The position numbers were made by a program, and so were the translations under genes. A DNA stretch of 64,000 bases from the NCBI RefSeq assembly GCF_000283655.1, contig NC_016586.1, positions 263,001 to 327,000 of the forward strand, in the 5' to 3' direction. The DNA is from Azospirillum lipoferum 4B (GTDB lineage Bacteria > Pseudomonadota > Alphaproteobacteria > Azospirillales > Azospirillaceae). The stretch's first letter is position 1. The number at the start of each line of letters is the position of its first letter. Below, one piece after another: positions 1 through 8,014 of this stretch. The notes below the pieces were generated by a model. The model was given only the letters and a program-made list of their open reading frames with translations, ran no database searches and had not been told where the DNA came from.

Positions 1-65
1 CGGGCATTGCTGCGTCCGCTCCGCACGGCTTCGGCCTGAGCCATGGCGCGAAGGGGAAGGGTCAT
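1..65 (-). CDS. Partial CDS, 5' end only, unknown product
   Basis: An ATG at 63-65 on the minus strand overlaps the TGA of the upstream MFS gene as ATGA, and the frame stays open to the window edge. The visible start reads MTLPLRAMAQAEAVRS and matches no family I recognise. The overlap suggests translational coupling with the transporter. Only 21 codons are visible, so the reality of the gene rests on the overlap alone. Confidence 0.4.
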   Translation of the reverse strand, partial: MTLPLRAMAQAEAVRSGRSNA

Positions 66-1252
66 CGCTTGTCTCCGAGAAGGCTCAATCCCGCCAGTGC
101 CGCCAACAGCCCCACCACGAGATAGCCGGCGGCGAGGCTGCTGACCGCGGCGGCGGCGACCAGCAGGACCGGGCCGGCGATCAACCCGGCGAAGCCGCCG
201 ACCATCACCGCCCCCGTCGCCTCGCCGATGCGGCCCGCCGGCGCCAGCCGCGCCACCTCGGCCAGGAACACACCGTTCCAGCCGCTGGCGGTCAGCCCGA
301 ACAGGAAGGTCAGCGCCACCAGCACCGGGAAGGGCAGGGAGGCGCCGGCCAGCGCGACCAGCACCGACGCGGCGGCCATGCCCAGCCCGAGCAGACCGAC
401 CAGCAGGCGCGGCGAGACCCAGCGCGACGCGACCACGCCCCAGCCGAGCCGCCCGGCCAGCCCGCCGGCCTGTCCGGCCGCCAGCGCAACGCCGGCGGCG
501 ACATGCTCCAGCCCGAGTTCCGCCACGGCGAAGACCACGAAGAAGCCATTGAGCGTCAGCTGGCTCGCCGCATAGGGGGCGGAGACGAGAGACAGCCGCC
601 GCAACGCCGGATCGCTGCGCAGCAGCCGGATCGCCGTCACCAGCCCGAAGGCGGAGGTGGCGGACCGCGTCAGCGGATCGTAGGCCGTCCGCAGCCGTTC
701 GAAGGGCAGGACGCAGACCAGCGCCAGCGCGGCGATGGCGGCATAGCCGGCGCGCGGATCGGCGACGGTGGCCAGCAGCGGCAGGGCCAGCGAACCGGCC
801 ATGGCGCCGATCTGGTTGCCGGTCTGCCGGACGGAGAATACCATCGGCCGGTCGGCTTCGCGCACCAGCTGCCCGAGGATGGCGGCGCTGGCCGGCGTCT
901 CCGGCCCGCAGGCCAGCCCGATGGCGATCCCCGCCGCCAGCAGCGCCAGGGAGCCGCCCCCCGTCATCGCGCACAGCATGGCAGCGGCCACCGCCACCGC
1001 GCAGAAGCTCGCCACCCGGAAGGAGCCCAGCCGCCCGGCCAGCACGCCGCCGCCCAGCGATGCCACCATTCCCACGGCGAAGCCGGTGGTGGTGAACAGG
1101 CCGAGCCCCGCCGGGTCGATGCCCATGCGCGGCGCCAGCACGCCCGGCGCGAACAGGGCGAGAGCCACCAGGGCCTGCAGGCCGGTCATTCCCAGCAGTG
1201 CCGGCAGAAGCGGCGGCTGCGCTGGCGCGTCCGCCGCGGATTCGGCTACCAT
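62..1252 (-). CDS. MFS transporter
   Basis: This 396-residue protein is almost wholly hydrophobic, with about twelve predicted membrane helices and the alternating Gly/Ala-rich helices of major facilitator transporters. There is a break near residues 190-215, where a charged loop (ERLRTAYDPLTRS) separates the two six-helix halves. Length fits a 12-helix MFS exporter of the YfcJ/CynX kind. The substrate cannot be inferred. The start is ATG; the gene is divergent from the hydroxyisourate hydrolase-like gene with only 26 bp between the starts, so promoters must overlap. A further gene appears to follow on the same strand with an ATGA overlap. Confidence 0.85.
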   Translation of the reverse strand: MVAESAADAPAQPPLLPALLGMTGLQALVALALFAPGVLAPRMGIDPAGLGLFTTTGFAVGMVASLGGGVLAGRLGSFRVASFCAVAVAAAMLCAMTGGGSLALLAAGIAIGLACGPETPASAAILGQLVREADRPMVFSVRQTGNQIGAMAGSLALPLLATVADPRAGYAAIAALALVCVLPFERLRTAYDPLTRSATSAFGLVTAIRLLRSDPALRRLSLVSAPYAASQLTLNGFFVVFAVAELGLEHVAAGVALAAGQAGGLAGRLGWGVVASRWVSPRLLVGLLGLGMAAASVLVALAGASLPFPVLVALTFLFGLTASGWNGVFLAEVARLAPAGRIGEATGAVMVGGFAGLIAGPVLLVAAAAVSSLAAGYLVVGLLAALAGLSLLGDKR

Positions 1253-1278
1253 TGCGGAAACTCTGACCTGGAGGCGGC

Positions 1279-1632
1279 ATGGCCGGCGGTATTTCGATTC
1301 ACGGCGTGGACGTGGCGCGCGGCGTCGCCGCCGAAGGGCTGCGGGTGGAGCTTTACGCCCTGACGCCCGACCGCCGTCTGCTGGCCGACGGCCGTCTCGG
1401 CGCCAACGGGCAGCTCGACCACCCCACGGTGCGTGGCGAGGGCATTGCCCCCGGCCCGCACGAGGTGCTGTTCCATGTCGGCGACTGGCTGCGCGCGGCG
1501 GGATATCCGGAGGAGCAGACCCGCTTCCTCGACGTCATGCCATTCCGCTTCAAGGTGACCGACCTGGACCGCCATCTGCATCTGCCCTTCAAATTCACCC
1601 CCTTCGGGGTTTCTCTCTTTCTGGGTGTGTAG
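1279..1632 (+). CDS. Hydroxyisourate hydrolase/transthyretin-like protein, degenerate
   Basis: 117 residues, the usual length of 5-hydroxyisourate hydrolase, which opens the hydroxyisourate ring after uricase. The N-terminal ISIHGVDVARG matches the family SxHVLDxxxG strand, and HLHLPFKFTPFG near residue 100 matches HYHVPLLLSPYG. The C-terminal signature YRGS is replaced by LFLGV, and the conserved Arg of the TxxDGR segment is Gln (GANGQLD). A GGAGG ribosome site precedes the ATG. No other purine-catabolism gene is nearby. Because active-site residues differ, it may act on another substrate or be a transthyretin-like fold without hydrolase activity. Confidence 0.65.
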   Translation: MAGGISIHGVDVARGVAAEGLRVELYALTPDRRLLADGRLGANGQLDHPTVRGEGIAPGPHEVLFHVGDWLRAAGYPEEQTRFLDVMPFRFKVTDLDRHLHLPFKFTPFGVSLFLGV

Positions 1633-1638
1633 GGGGGA

Positions 1639-2451
1639 TCAGGTCAACCGCTTCGACAGGCCGGCGACGCGCTCCATCACCATCATCAGCGCGATGGTGG
1701 CGACGATCAGCACGCCCGACAGCGCCGCGACCGTCACGTCCAGCTTGCCTTCCAGATCCTGCCACATGCGGATCGGCAGCATGTCGGTCGCGGCGTCGCG
1801 CAGGAACAGCGACACCGGCACATTGTCGAAGGACGCCATGAAGGCGATGAATCCGCCGGCCATGATGCCCGGCCGGATCAGCGGCAGGGTGATGCGGCGG
1901 AAGGTGAACCAGCGGGTGGCGCCCAGGCTGGCCGAGGCCTCCAGCAGGGTCGGGTTCATCTGCGCCAGCGAGGCCACGGTGTTGCGCACCACGAAGGGCA
2001 CCGACACCACGGTGTGGCCGATGATGAGGGTCAGCGGCGACACCGGCACGCCGACCAGCGAGAAGAACATCAGCGACGACAGCCCGAAGGCCAGCGCCGG
2101 CAGCACCAGCGGCGACAGGAACAGGCTGTCCAGCACCCGCGCCGTCAGGCTGGCCGAGCGTGCGATGCCGAGCGAGGCGGCGACGCCCAGCAGGACCGAC
2201 AGCCCGGTCGCCCAGGCCGCCACCTTCAGGCTGTTCATCAGCGCGAACTGCAGCTGCCACGCGTTCCACAGCTCGACATACCAGCGCAGCGAATAGCCGG
2301 GTGGTGGGAATTTCAGCGAATAGCCGCTGGTGAAGGACACCCAGATCACCACGACCGTCGGCGCCGCCAGCAGCAGCAGGGCCAGCAGCGCCACCCCCGT
2401 CATGACGATGCGGAAGCTGAGCGCGTCGAAGTCGATACGGCGGTTGCCCAT
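1639..2451 (-). CDS. ABC transporter permease, PotC type
   Basis: 270 residues with about six membrane helices and the inner-membrane component loop around residues 165-195 (SLAQMNPTLLEASASLGATRWFTFRRITLPLIRPGI in two overlapping pieces), the EAA motif that contacts the ATPase. It fits the second permease of spermidine/putrescine-type importers. It is the last gene of a four-gene minus-strand operon (ATPase, binding protein, permease, permease). The start is ATG, 16 bp after the stop of the other permease, and it converges on the hydroxyisourate hydrolase-like gene with 6 bp between stops. Substrate unknown. Confidence 0.88.
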   Translation of the reverse strand: MGNRRIDFDALSFRIVMTGVALLALLLLAAPTVVVIWVSFTSGYSLKFPPPGYSLRWYVELWNAWQLQFALMNSLKVAAWATGLSVLLGVAASLGIARSASLTARVLDSLFLSPLVLPALAFGLSSLMFFSLVGVPVSPLTLIIGHTVVSVPFVVRNTVASLAQMNPTLLEASASLGATRWFTFRRITLPLIRPGIMAGGFIAFMASFDNVPVSLFLRDAATDMLPIRMWQDLEGKLDVTVAALSGVLIVATIALMMVMERVAGLSKRLT

Positions 2452-2467
2452 GGCGGCCTCCTCAAGG

Positions 2468-3325
2468 TCAGGCGTTGGTGTAGCCGCGCGACAGGCGGCC
2501 CAGCACGTTGAAGATCGACACCACCACCAGCACCGCGACCAGGAAGATGACGGAGATCGCGGCGGCGAAGGGCCAGTTCTGCAGGGTCGAGGCCTGCTGG
2601 TAGATGTACATCGGCATGAACAGCATCTGTCCGCCGCCGATCAGGCTCTGGGTGATGAAGGCGGTGATGGCGGCGGCATAGGTCAGCAGGCAGCCGGCGA
2701 TGATGCCCGGCAGCGACAGCGGCAGGATCACCTTGCGGAAGGTCCGCCAATGCCCGGCCCCCAGCACCGACGAGGCGTCGGCGAGGTTCGGATCGATCCG
2801 GCTCAGCGCCGTGATCAGCGGCAGCACCATCAGCGGCATCTGCACCTGCGCCAGCGCCATCACCACGCCGCCCTCGGTGTAGAGCAGCTTCAGCGGCGTA
2901 TCGATCAGCCCCAGCCCGAGCAGAGAGGCGTTGACGATCCCCTGCCGCCCAAGGATGACCACCCAGGCGAAGGTGCGCACCACCACGCTGGTCAGCAGCG
3001 GCAGCAGCACCAGCAGCATGATGACGCCCTTTGCCCAGCCGGGGGAGCGCTGGTGCAGCCACGCCACCGGATAGCCCAGCAGCAGCGTCAGCGCCGTGAC
3101 CTTCACCCCCAGCCACAGCGTCGATCCCAGCACCCCGAGGCTGAAACTGTCGCCGAGGAAGGTGACGTACTGGGTCAGCCCGAAATGTCCGCCCTGCGGA
3201 TCGGTCTGGAAGCTCAGCGCCAGCAGGATGACCAGCGGCGTGACGAAGAAGACGACGAACCCCGCCGCCAGCGGCGCCGCCAGTTTCAGGTCGTATGTGG
3301 TGACGTTGCGCAGCGTCGCGGCCAT
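2468..3325 (-). CDS. ABC transporter permease, PotB type
   Basis: 285 residues from the ATG at 3325, which has a good GAGG ribosome site just upstream. The frame is open further upstream, but that extension runs into an intergenic palindromic repeat and encodes low-complexity Arg/Pro sequence, so I reject it. About six membrane helices are visible. The EAA loop (LSRIDPNLADASSVLGAG, then FRKVILPLSLPG) lies around residues 185-220. It pairs with the following PotC-type permease to form the transmembrane channel of the importer. Confidence 0.88.
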   Translation of the reverse strand: MAATLRNVTTYDLKLAAPLAAGFVVFFVTPLVILLALSFQTDPQGGHFGLTQYVTFLGDSFSLGVLGSTLWLGVKVTALTLLLGYPVAWLHQRSPGWAKGVIMLLVLLPLLTSVVVRTFAWVVILGRQGIVNASLLGLGLIDTPLKLLYTEGGVVMALAQVQMPLMVLPLITALSRIDPNLADASSVLGAGHWRTFRKVILPLSLPGIIAGCLLTYAAAITAFITQSLIGGGQMLFMPMYIYQQASTLQNWPFAAAISVIFLVAVLVVVSIFNVLGRLSRGYTNA

Positions 3326-3346
3326 TGGGGGGCTCCTCTTGAGATG

Positions 3347-3500
3347 CCCTCTCCCGCCCCGGGAGAGGGAGGAGACCCGCCGAAGGCGGGGAGGGTGAGG
3401 GGCGATCCGAACATGGATTCTCACTCGATCCTTGGATCATCCCTCACCCTTCCCAAGCTTCACTTGGGCCCCTTCCCTCTCCCGGGGCGGGAGAGGGAGA
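3347..3500. repeat. Intergenic palindromic repeat, copy 1
   Basis: Two short hairpins (CCCTCTCCC with GGGAGAGGG arms) are arranged as the outer parts of a larger inverted repeat. The left half ends in GAGGGTGAGGGG and the right half begins with CCCTCACCCTTCCC. It lies between the binding-protein and PotB-type permease genes and can fold into a long hairpin in the transcript, which could set the ratio of binding protein to permease. Four similar copies occur elsewhere in the window. Confidence 0.8.
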
Positions 3501-3523
3501 GCTTCAGCGGGTCGTTCGCGTCA

Positions 3524-4570
3524 TCAAACCCTGATCTCGCGGTTGAAGCGTTCGATCCAGGCGCCGCGCTGCTCGTTGATCTTGGCCCAGTCCTGGAAGA
3601 CGAACTTCTTCGCGATCTCGGCATGGTCCTTGGCCAGCGTCTTGGCGAGTTCGCCCTTGATCGCGACCTTGGTGTTGGTCGGCACGATCAGGAACGGCTC
3701 CTCCATCAGCTTGGCCTGCACCTCCGGCGACAGGGCGGCCTCGATCAGCTTGAAGGCCAGTTCCTTGTTGGGAGAGTTCTTGACGATGTGGATGGTCGTC
3801 TTGAAGGCGATGGCGCCTTCCTTGGGGATGACGAACTCCACCGGGACGCCGCGCGCCTTCAGGATCTGGATGGCGTTGAAGTTGCCGGGGGAGATGTCGA
3901 TCTGGCCCTGCTGGAACAGGGTGGCGAGCTGGCCGGGGTTGGCGGCGACGGCGGCGAGGCTGGGGCGCAGCGCCTCCAGCGCCTTGAAGGCGGGGTCGAT
4001 GTTGGATTCCGACCCGCCATGCATCTTGGCCAGCTCCACCATGAACCCGGTGCCGAGCGTGGAGTTCAGGTTGGTGATGCCGACGCGGCCCTTGAATTCC
4101 GGCTTCCACAGATCGGCCCAGGAGGTCGGCGGCGTCTTCACCGTTTCCGGGTTGTAGGTGATGCCCACCACCTGGAAGAAGGGCGCCGGTCCTGTCGGCA
4201 TCTGTGCGGCCGGGATCAGGTCCTTGTAATGGGCGCTCTTTTCCACTGGATAGGGTTCGACCAGATCCTGCGCGATGGCCTGCAGCGCGGGCCCCGGATC
4301 GTGCAGCATGACGTCGATCGGCGGGTTGTTCTTCGCCGCGTTCACCTTGGCGATCTGGTCGACCGACAGCATGGGGTCGAGCACCATGTCGGCGTTGCCG
4401 GTCGCCTTGCGGAAGGCGGGGACGAGCACGGCCTTGTGCGCCTCCTCCCAGCTGCCGGTGAAGGTCGCGAAGACCAGCGGGCGCGCCTGCGCCCAGGTCA
4501 GGCCGGGGAAGGCGTGCATGGCACCCAGCGTCAGGGCCGTCTGCATCAGGGTGCGGCGGGTCAGCAGCAT
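3524..4570 (-). CDS. ABC transporter substrate-binding protein, PotD type
   Basis: 348 residues. The N-terminus has a twin Arg (LLTRRTLMQTALTLG) followed by a hydrophobic stretch and WAQA, consistent with an exported signal, possibly Tat. The mature part shows the extracellular solute-binding fold of iron/polyamine/opine binders (FATFTGSWEEAHK, later PTSWADLWKPEFKGRVGI, residues about 140-160). A CAGGAG site precedes the ATG. It sits between the ATPase and the two permeases, so it delivers the ligand in the periplasm. The ligand may be a polyamine or another small cation, but this is not shown by the sequence. Confidence 0.88.
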   Translation of the reverse strand: MLLTRRTLMQTALTLGAMHAFPGLTWAQARPLVFATFTGSWEEAHKAVLVPAFRKATGNADMVLDPMLSVDQIAKVNAAKNNPPIDVMLHDPGPALQAIAQDLVEPYPVEKSAHYKDLIPAAQMPTGPAPFFQVVGITYNPETVKTPPTSWADLWKPEFKGRVGITNLNSTLGTGFMVELAKMHGGSESNIDPAFKALEALRPSLAAVAANPGQLATLFQQGQIDISPGNFNAIQILKARGVPVEFVIPKEGAIAFKTTIHIVKNSPNKELAFKLIEAALSPEVQAKLMEEPFLIVPTNTKVAIKGELAKTLAKDHAEIAKKFVFQDWAKINEQRGAWIERFNREIRV

Positions 4571-4620
4571 GGATCACTCCTGTCGGGTGGGGGAGGCGAT
4601 AGGGGGCAGGGAAAGACGGA

Positions 4621-5739
4621 TCAGGCCGCGGCGAAGACCGAGGCGAGGCGGGGGGCGACCGGGGCGAGGCGCACCGGCGTGCCGGGGGCGAACAGCGCGG
4701 CGCGGTCGATGCGCGGTTCCGACACCTTCACGGCGGAACCGTCGGCGATGCGCACCTCATGGACGATTGTGGCGCCCAGCGGCAGCCCCATCTCCACCAC
4801 GCCGTTCAGCGTGTCGGCGCCGGCCGCCGCCTGATCGACGCGCAGATGCTCCGGCCGCAGGCAGACGGTGACGCGGCCGCCGGGGCGGACCTCGCCCTTG
4901 GGCGCGCGCGTCTCGATGGTGCCGCCGGCATCCAGCCGCACCGTGCCGCCGCTGCGGTCGGCATCGAGCAGAACGCCGCTCAGCAGGTTGGCGGAGCCGA
5001 CGAAGGTGTTGACGAACAGGCTGTCCGGCGCGTCATAGATCTCGGTCGGCGGGGAGAACTGCTCCAGCCGGCCCTGGCTCAGCACCGCGACGCGGTCGGC
5101 CATCGACAGCGCCTCCTCCTGGTCGTGGGTGACGAGGATGGTGGTGATGCCGGACAGGCGCTGGATGCGCTTCACCTCGATCTGCATGTCGAGGCGCAGG
5201 TTCTTGTCGAGTGCGGCGAAGGGTTCGTCGAGCAGCAGGATCGACGGGTTCACCGCCAGCGCGCGGGCCAGCGCGACGCGCTGCTGCTGCCCGCCGGACA
5301 GCTGGCGCGGCATGCGGTCGCCGAGATGGCCCAGCTTCACCAGATCCAGCATGCGCTGGGCCTCGCTGCGCTGGGTGGCGCGGTCGACGCCACGGGCGTC
5401 CAGCCCATAGGCGACATTCTCCGCCACCGTCATGTGCGGGAACAGCGCATAGTTCTGGAAGACGATGCCGACGGAGCGGCGGTTGGGCGGCAGCCCGTCG
5501 ATGGCCTCGCCGCCGACGATGACGTGGCCCTTCGTCTGGGCCATGAAGCCGGCGATGATCCGCAGCAGGGTCGTCTTGCCGCAGCCCGACGGTCCGAGCA
5601 GGGCCACCAGTTCGCCGCCCTTGATGTCGAGTGTCACGTCATCGACGGCCAGCGTGTTGCCGTAGCGCTGGGTGATCCCGTCGAGAAGAAGCGTCTGCCC
5701 ACGCTGGGCCGACTGGCTGCTTTGCGAGGCTCCGACCAT
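4621..5739 (-). CDS. ABC transporter ATP-binding protein, PotA type
   Basis: 372 residues. Walker A is GPSGCGKTT near residue 55, the Q-loop is QNYALFPHM, the signature is LSGGQQQRVALARAL, Walker B is LLLDEPFAALD, and the switch His is in VTHDQEEAL. The C-terminal part from about residue 260 is a TOBE regulatory domain, as in PotA/UgpC importers. It is the first gene of the minus-strand operon ATPase-binding protein-permease-permease. A palindromic operator candidate lies 27-51 bp upstream of its ATG. Confidence 0.92.
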   Translation of the reverse strand: MVGASQSSQSAQRGQTLLLDGITQRYGNTLAVDDVTLDIKGGELVALLGPSGCGKTTLLRIIAGFMAQTKGHVIVGGEAIDGLPPNRRSVGIVFQNYALFPHMTVAENVAYGLDARGVDRATQRSEAQRMLDLVKLGHLGDRMPRQLSGGQQQRVALARALAVNPSILLLDEPFAALDKNLRLDMQIEVKRIQRLSGITTILVTHDQEEALSMADRVAVLSQGRLEQFSPPTEIYDAPDSLFVNTFVGSANLLSGVLLDADRSGGTVRLDAGGTIETRAPKGEVRPGGRVTVCLRPEHLRVDQAAAGADTLNGVVEMGLPLGATIVHEVRIADGSAVKVSEPRIDRAALFAPGTPVRLAPVAPRLASVFAAA

Positions 5740-5765
5740 GGCTGCACCGTCCGTTTCGCGTTGTA

Positions 5766-5790
5766 CTTTGCAGATCGCTAGATAGCAAAG
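5766..5790. promoter_or_regulatory. Palindromic operator candidate before PotA-type operon
   Basis: The arms CTTTGC and GCAAAG are perfect inverted repeats separated by 13 bases, and inside lies a second small palindrome GCTA-GA-TAGC (5777-5786). The site is 27-51 bp upstream of the ATPase start codon, a usual position for a repressor site. No regulator gene is adjacent, so the binding protein is unknown. Confidence 0.4.
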
Positions 5791-5943
5791 CGCATGCCGT
5801 TTTCGGACTTATGCTGTTATATCAGATGTTTAAGGTAATTCCGGCTTTATGTGAGGAGCGGCTGTCGTTTCAGAGTGATGCCGATTTAAGCGGCAGGCGC
5901 AGGCAGTTGCCGCATTTGGCGCCAACGATGCTAAGCATTTGCT

Positions 5944-6049
5944 CCCACCCTAACCCTCCCCCGCTGGGCGGGGGAGGGGACTGCCGCCACCCTCCTGCAC
6001 AAGCACTTGCTCCCTCCCCTGCGAGAGCGGGGGAGGGTTGGGGTGGGGG
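5944..6049. repeat. Intergenic palindromic repeat, copy 2
   Basis: Same architecture as copy 1: CCCACCCTAACCCTCCCCC on the left and its near reverse complement GGGGGAGGGTTGGGGTGGG on the right, each flanking a smaller GC-rich hairpin. It lies directly after the stop codon of pxpC and could serve as a transcript end or mRNA stabiliser. Confidence 0.75.
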
Positions 6050-6068
6050 CAATGGAGTGGGGAGCCCC

Positions 6069-7151
6069 TCACACCAGCGGCAGGTCGCTGCCGCCATTGA
6101 CGATGTCCACCGTGCCGGAGATCAGGTTCTCCGCATACAGCGCCTCCAAATCTATGCCGCCGGCCGGACGCACCGGGCGGATGGCGCGGATCCAGCCCGC
6201 GATCGCCTGTTCCTGCCGACGGCGGATCGCTTCCGCCTCGTCCACCGTCACCGCCTGGAAGGACAGGCAGTCGCCGGGGCGCAGGCGGCCGGTGCGGGGC
6301 AAGTCGGCCGAGATCACGGTGGCGATCTTGGCATAGCCGCCGGCGGTCTGATGGTCGTTCAGCAGCAGGATCGGCTGCCCGTTGCCCGGCACCTGGATGG
6401 AGCCGGTGACCAGCCCGTCCGACGGAATGTCGGCCGACCCGCGATGCTTCAGCGCCGGCCCTTCCAGCCGCAGGCCCATGCGGTCGGCCTGCTTGCCGAC
6501 ATGGTAGGTGGCCGACAGAAAGGTCGCCAAAGCCTGCTCGGTGAAGCGGTCGTCCTGCGGCCCCAGCACGACGCGCAACGGCCCGCTGCCATAGTCCGGC
6601 GGCTGCGGCAGTTCCAATTCCTGTTCATCGGGCGGTCCATCTGGCGCGCCATCGCGGACAAGCGGCAGCCGGTCGTCCTGTCCCAGAGGACGCCCGCCGA
6701 GCGGACCGATGCCGGCCCGGACATAGGCGGAAAGGCTGCCCATCACCGGTGCCAGCGCAAAGCCGCCGGCCACCGCCAGATAGGCCACCGACGCACCATC
6801 CACCGCCCCCAGCCGCAGCAGGTCGCCCTGGCGCAGGCTATGGCTGCGGTGGGGTTCCAGCGGCCGGGTGGCCTCCCCCTCGCGCTCCAGCGTCATCGCC
6901 AGCGGGCCGACCGCGGCGATGCGGACGGAGGCGGCGTCCACCCGCAGGACGGGGCCGAGCAGGGCAATCTCCAGCCCCGCCATGCCCTGCGGATTGCCGA
7001 CCAGCGCATTGGCGAGCCGCAGCGCCACCGGGTCGAGCGCGCCGGCCACCGGCATGCCCAGCTCCTGGAAACCGAAGCGTCCCAGATCCTGGATCGTCGC
7101 GAACAGGCCCGGTCGCACCACCGTCAAAGCGGCCGTCAGATTGGCGCTCAT
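6069..7151 (-). CDS. pxpC: 5-oxoprolinase subunit C (biotin-dependent carboxylase family)
   Basis: 360 residues. It reads through the KipA/PxpC family: LTVVRPGLFATIQDLGRFG at the start, then PVAGALDPVALRLANALVGNP, the classic opening of this domain, and later SDGLVTGSIQVPGNGQPI and LLNDHQTAGGYAKIA. In the PxpABC enzyme it cooperates with PxpB and PxpA to open 5-oxoproline to glutamate using ATP. The ATG overlaps the pxpB stop as ATGA. PxpA (LamB/YcsF family), normally in the same operon, is absent from the window. Confidence 0.9.
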   Translation of the reverse strand: MSANLTAALTVVRPGLFATIQDLGRFGFQELGMPVAGALDPVALRLANALVGNPQGMAGLEIALLGPVLRVDAASVRIAAVGPLAMTLEREGEATRPLEPHRSHSLRQGDLLRLGAVDGASVAYLAVAGGFALAPVMGSLSAYVRAGIGPLGGRPLGQDDRLPLVRDGAPDGPPDEQELELPQPPDYGSGPLRVVLGPQDDRFTEQALATFLSATYHVGKQADRMGLRLEGPALKHRGSADIPSDGLVTGSIQVPGNGQPILLLNDHQTAGGYAKIATVISADLPRTGRLRPGDCLSFQAVTVDEAEAIRRRQEQAIAGWIRAIRPVRPAGGIDLEALYAENLISGTVDIVNGGSDLPLV

Positions 7152-7870
7152 GATGCGGCCCTCAGGCTGGCGGGGTCGAAGCGGCCGGCGGTCACCGCCT
7201 GCGCGATGCCGTCGAAAGCGGCGCGGTCCACCGCCTCGAAGCGCACCCGGTCACCGGCCGCCAGCAGGACGGGATCGGCCCGGCCGGCGTCGTAGAGCGG
7301 AATCGGACAGCGGCCGATCAGGTGCCAGCCGCCGGGGCTTTCCCACGGATAGACGGTGGTCAGCCGCCCGGCGACGGCGACGGAGCCGGCCGGCACCCGC
7401 ACTCGCGGCTCCGCCCGGCGCGGCCGCTCCAGCTCCGCCGGGAGGTCGCCCATGTAGCCGAAGCCCGGCATGAAGCCCAGCATGTAGACGAAATACTCGG
7501 TCGATCCGTGCAACTCCGCCACCCGCTCCACGGTAAGTCCCAGCCCGACGGCCAGTTCCGCCAGATCGGGGCCGAGGTCCGGGTCGTAGCAGACCGGCAG
7601 GCGCCACAGCCGCCCTTCGGACGCGGCGGCGTCGCAGCCGGCCAGCGCCGCCTCCACCGCCGCCTGCATCTCCCGCCGCCCGGTGGCGACGGGGTCGTAG
7701 ACCACCAGCAGCGAGCGGAAGGTCGGGACCGTCTCCACGAGCCCAGCCGGCGGTTCGGCTTTCAGCCGGGCGTGCAGGGCCATGACGCGGGCGTTGGTCG
7801 CCCGGTCGATGGCCTCGCCGAACTCGACATTGAAGGCGGTGTCGCCTGCGGTGGTGAAGCGGATCTCCAC
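7148..7870 (-). CDS. pxpB: 5-oxoprolinase subunit B (KipI family)
   Basis: 240 residues from the GTG at 7868-7870, which is preceded at 7 bases by AAGGAG. A longer reading frame starting at 7933 overlaps the TRAP permease remnant and is rejected. The family hallmarks EYFVYMLGFMPGFGYMGDLP and RVRVPAGSVAVAGRLTTVYPWESPGGWHLIGR are intact. PxpB pairs with PxpC in ATP-dependent 5-oxoprolinase. The gene begins only 11 bp after the stop of a truncated TRAP large-permease gene, so the original operon was probably a TRAP importer plus oxoprolinase. Confidence 0.88.
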   Translation of the reverse strand: MEIRFTTAGDTAFNVEFGEAIDRATNARVMALHARLKAEPPAGLVETVPTFRSLLVVYDPVATGRREMQAAVEAALAGCDAAASEGRLWRLPVCYDPDLGPDLAELAVGLGLTVERVAELHGSTEYFVYMLGFMPGFGYMGDLPAELERPRRAEPRVRVPAGSVAVAGRLTTVYPWESPGGWHLIGRCPIPLYDAGRADPVLLAAGDRVRFEAVDRAAFDGIAQAVTAGRFDPASLRAAS

Positions 7871-7881
7871 GCCCACGCTCC

Positions 7882-7998
7882 TTACCCGATCATCAACGAC
7901 GGCAGCCACGTCACCATGCCGGGGAACAGCCACAGCAGGGCCACCATCAGCACCATCAGCAGGAAATAGCCGCAGTTGTTCAGTTCCAGATGTTGATA
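7882..7998 (-). pseudogene. C-terminal remnant of TRAP transporter large permease (DctM)
   Basis: The minus strand encodes about 38 codons ending in a TAA at 7882-7884. They include FLLMVLMVALLWLFPGMV and end in TWLPSLMIG, which resembles the last membrane helix and C-terminus of DctM-type TRAP permeases. There is no matching start or remainder: upstream the sequence changes into the AT-richer gene ending at 8015. The stub is therefore best read as what is left of a TRAP operon that once preceded pxpB. The identification rests on about 30 residues only. Confidence 0.6.
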
Positions 7999-8014
7999 CG
8001 AACGAGGCGTATTC

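Larger units (their letters stand above)
5740..6068. other. Intergenic region upstream of the PotA-type operon
   Basis: The stretch of 329 bases has no convincing gene. From left to right it holds the operator-like palindrome at 5766-5790, AT-richer sequence (5800-5870) that is a plausible promoter zone for the leftward operon, and the palindromic repeat at about 5944-6049, which lies just after the stop codon of pxpC. Confidence 0.6.

Noticed and set aside
2330-4834. Open frame of 834 codons on the plus strand across the PotABCD-type operon
   Set aside because: It runs antisense through four clear ABC genes, and the translation is His/Gln/Arg-rich without any domain. Long antisense frames are expected in DNA of this GC content.
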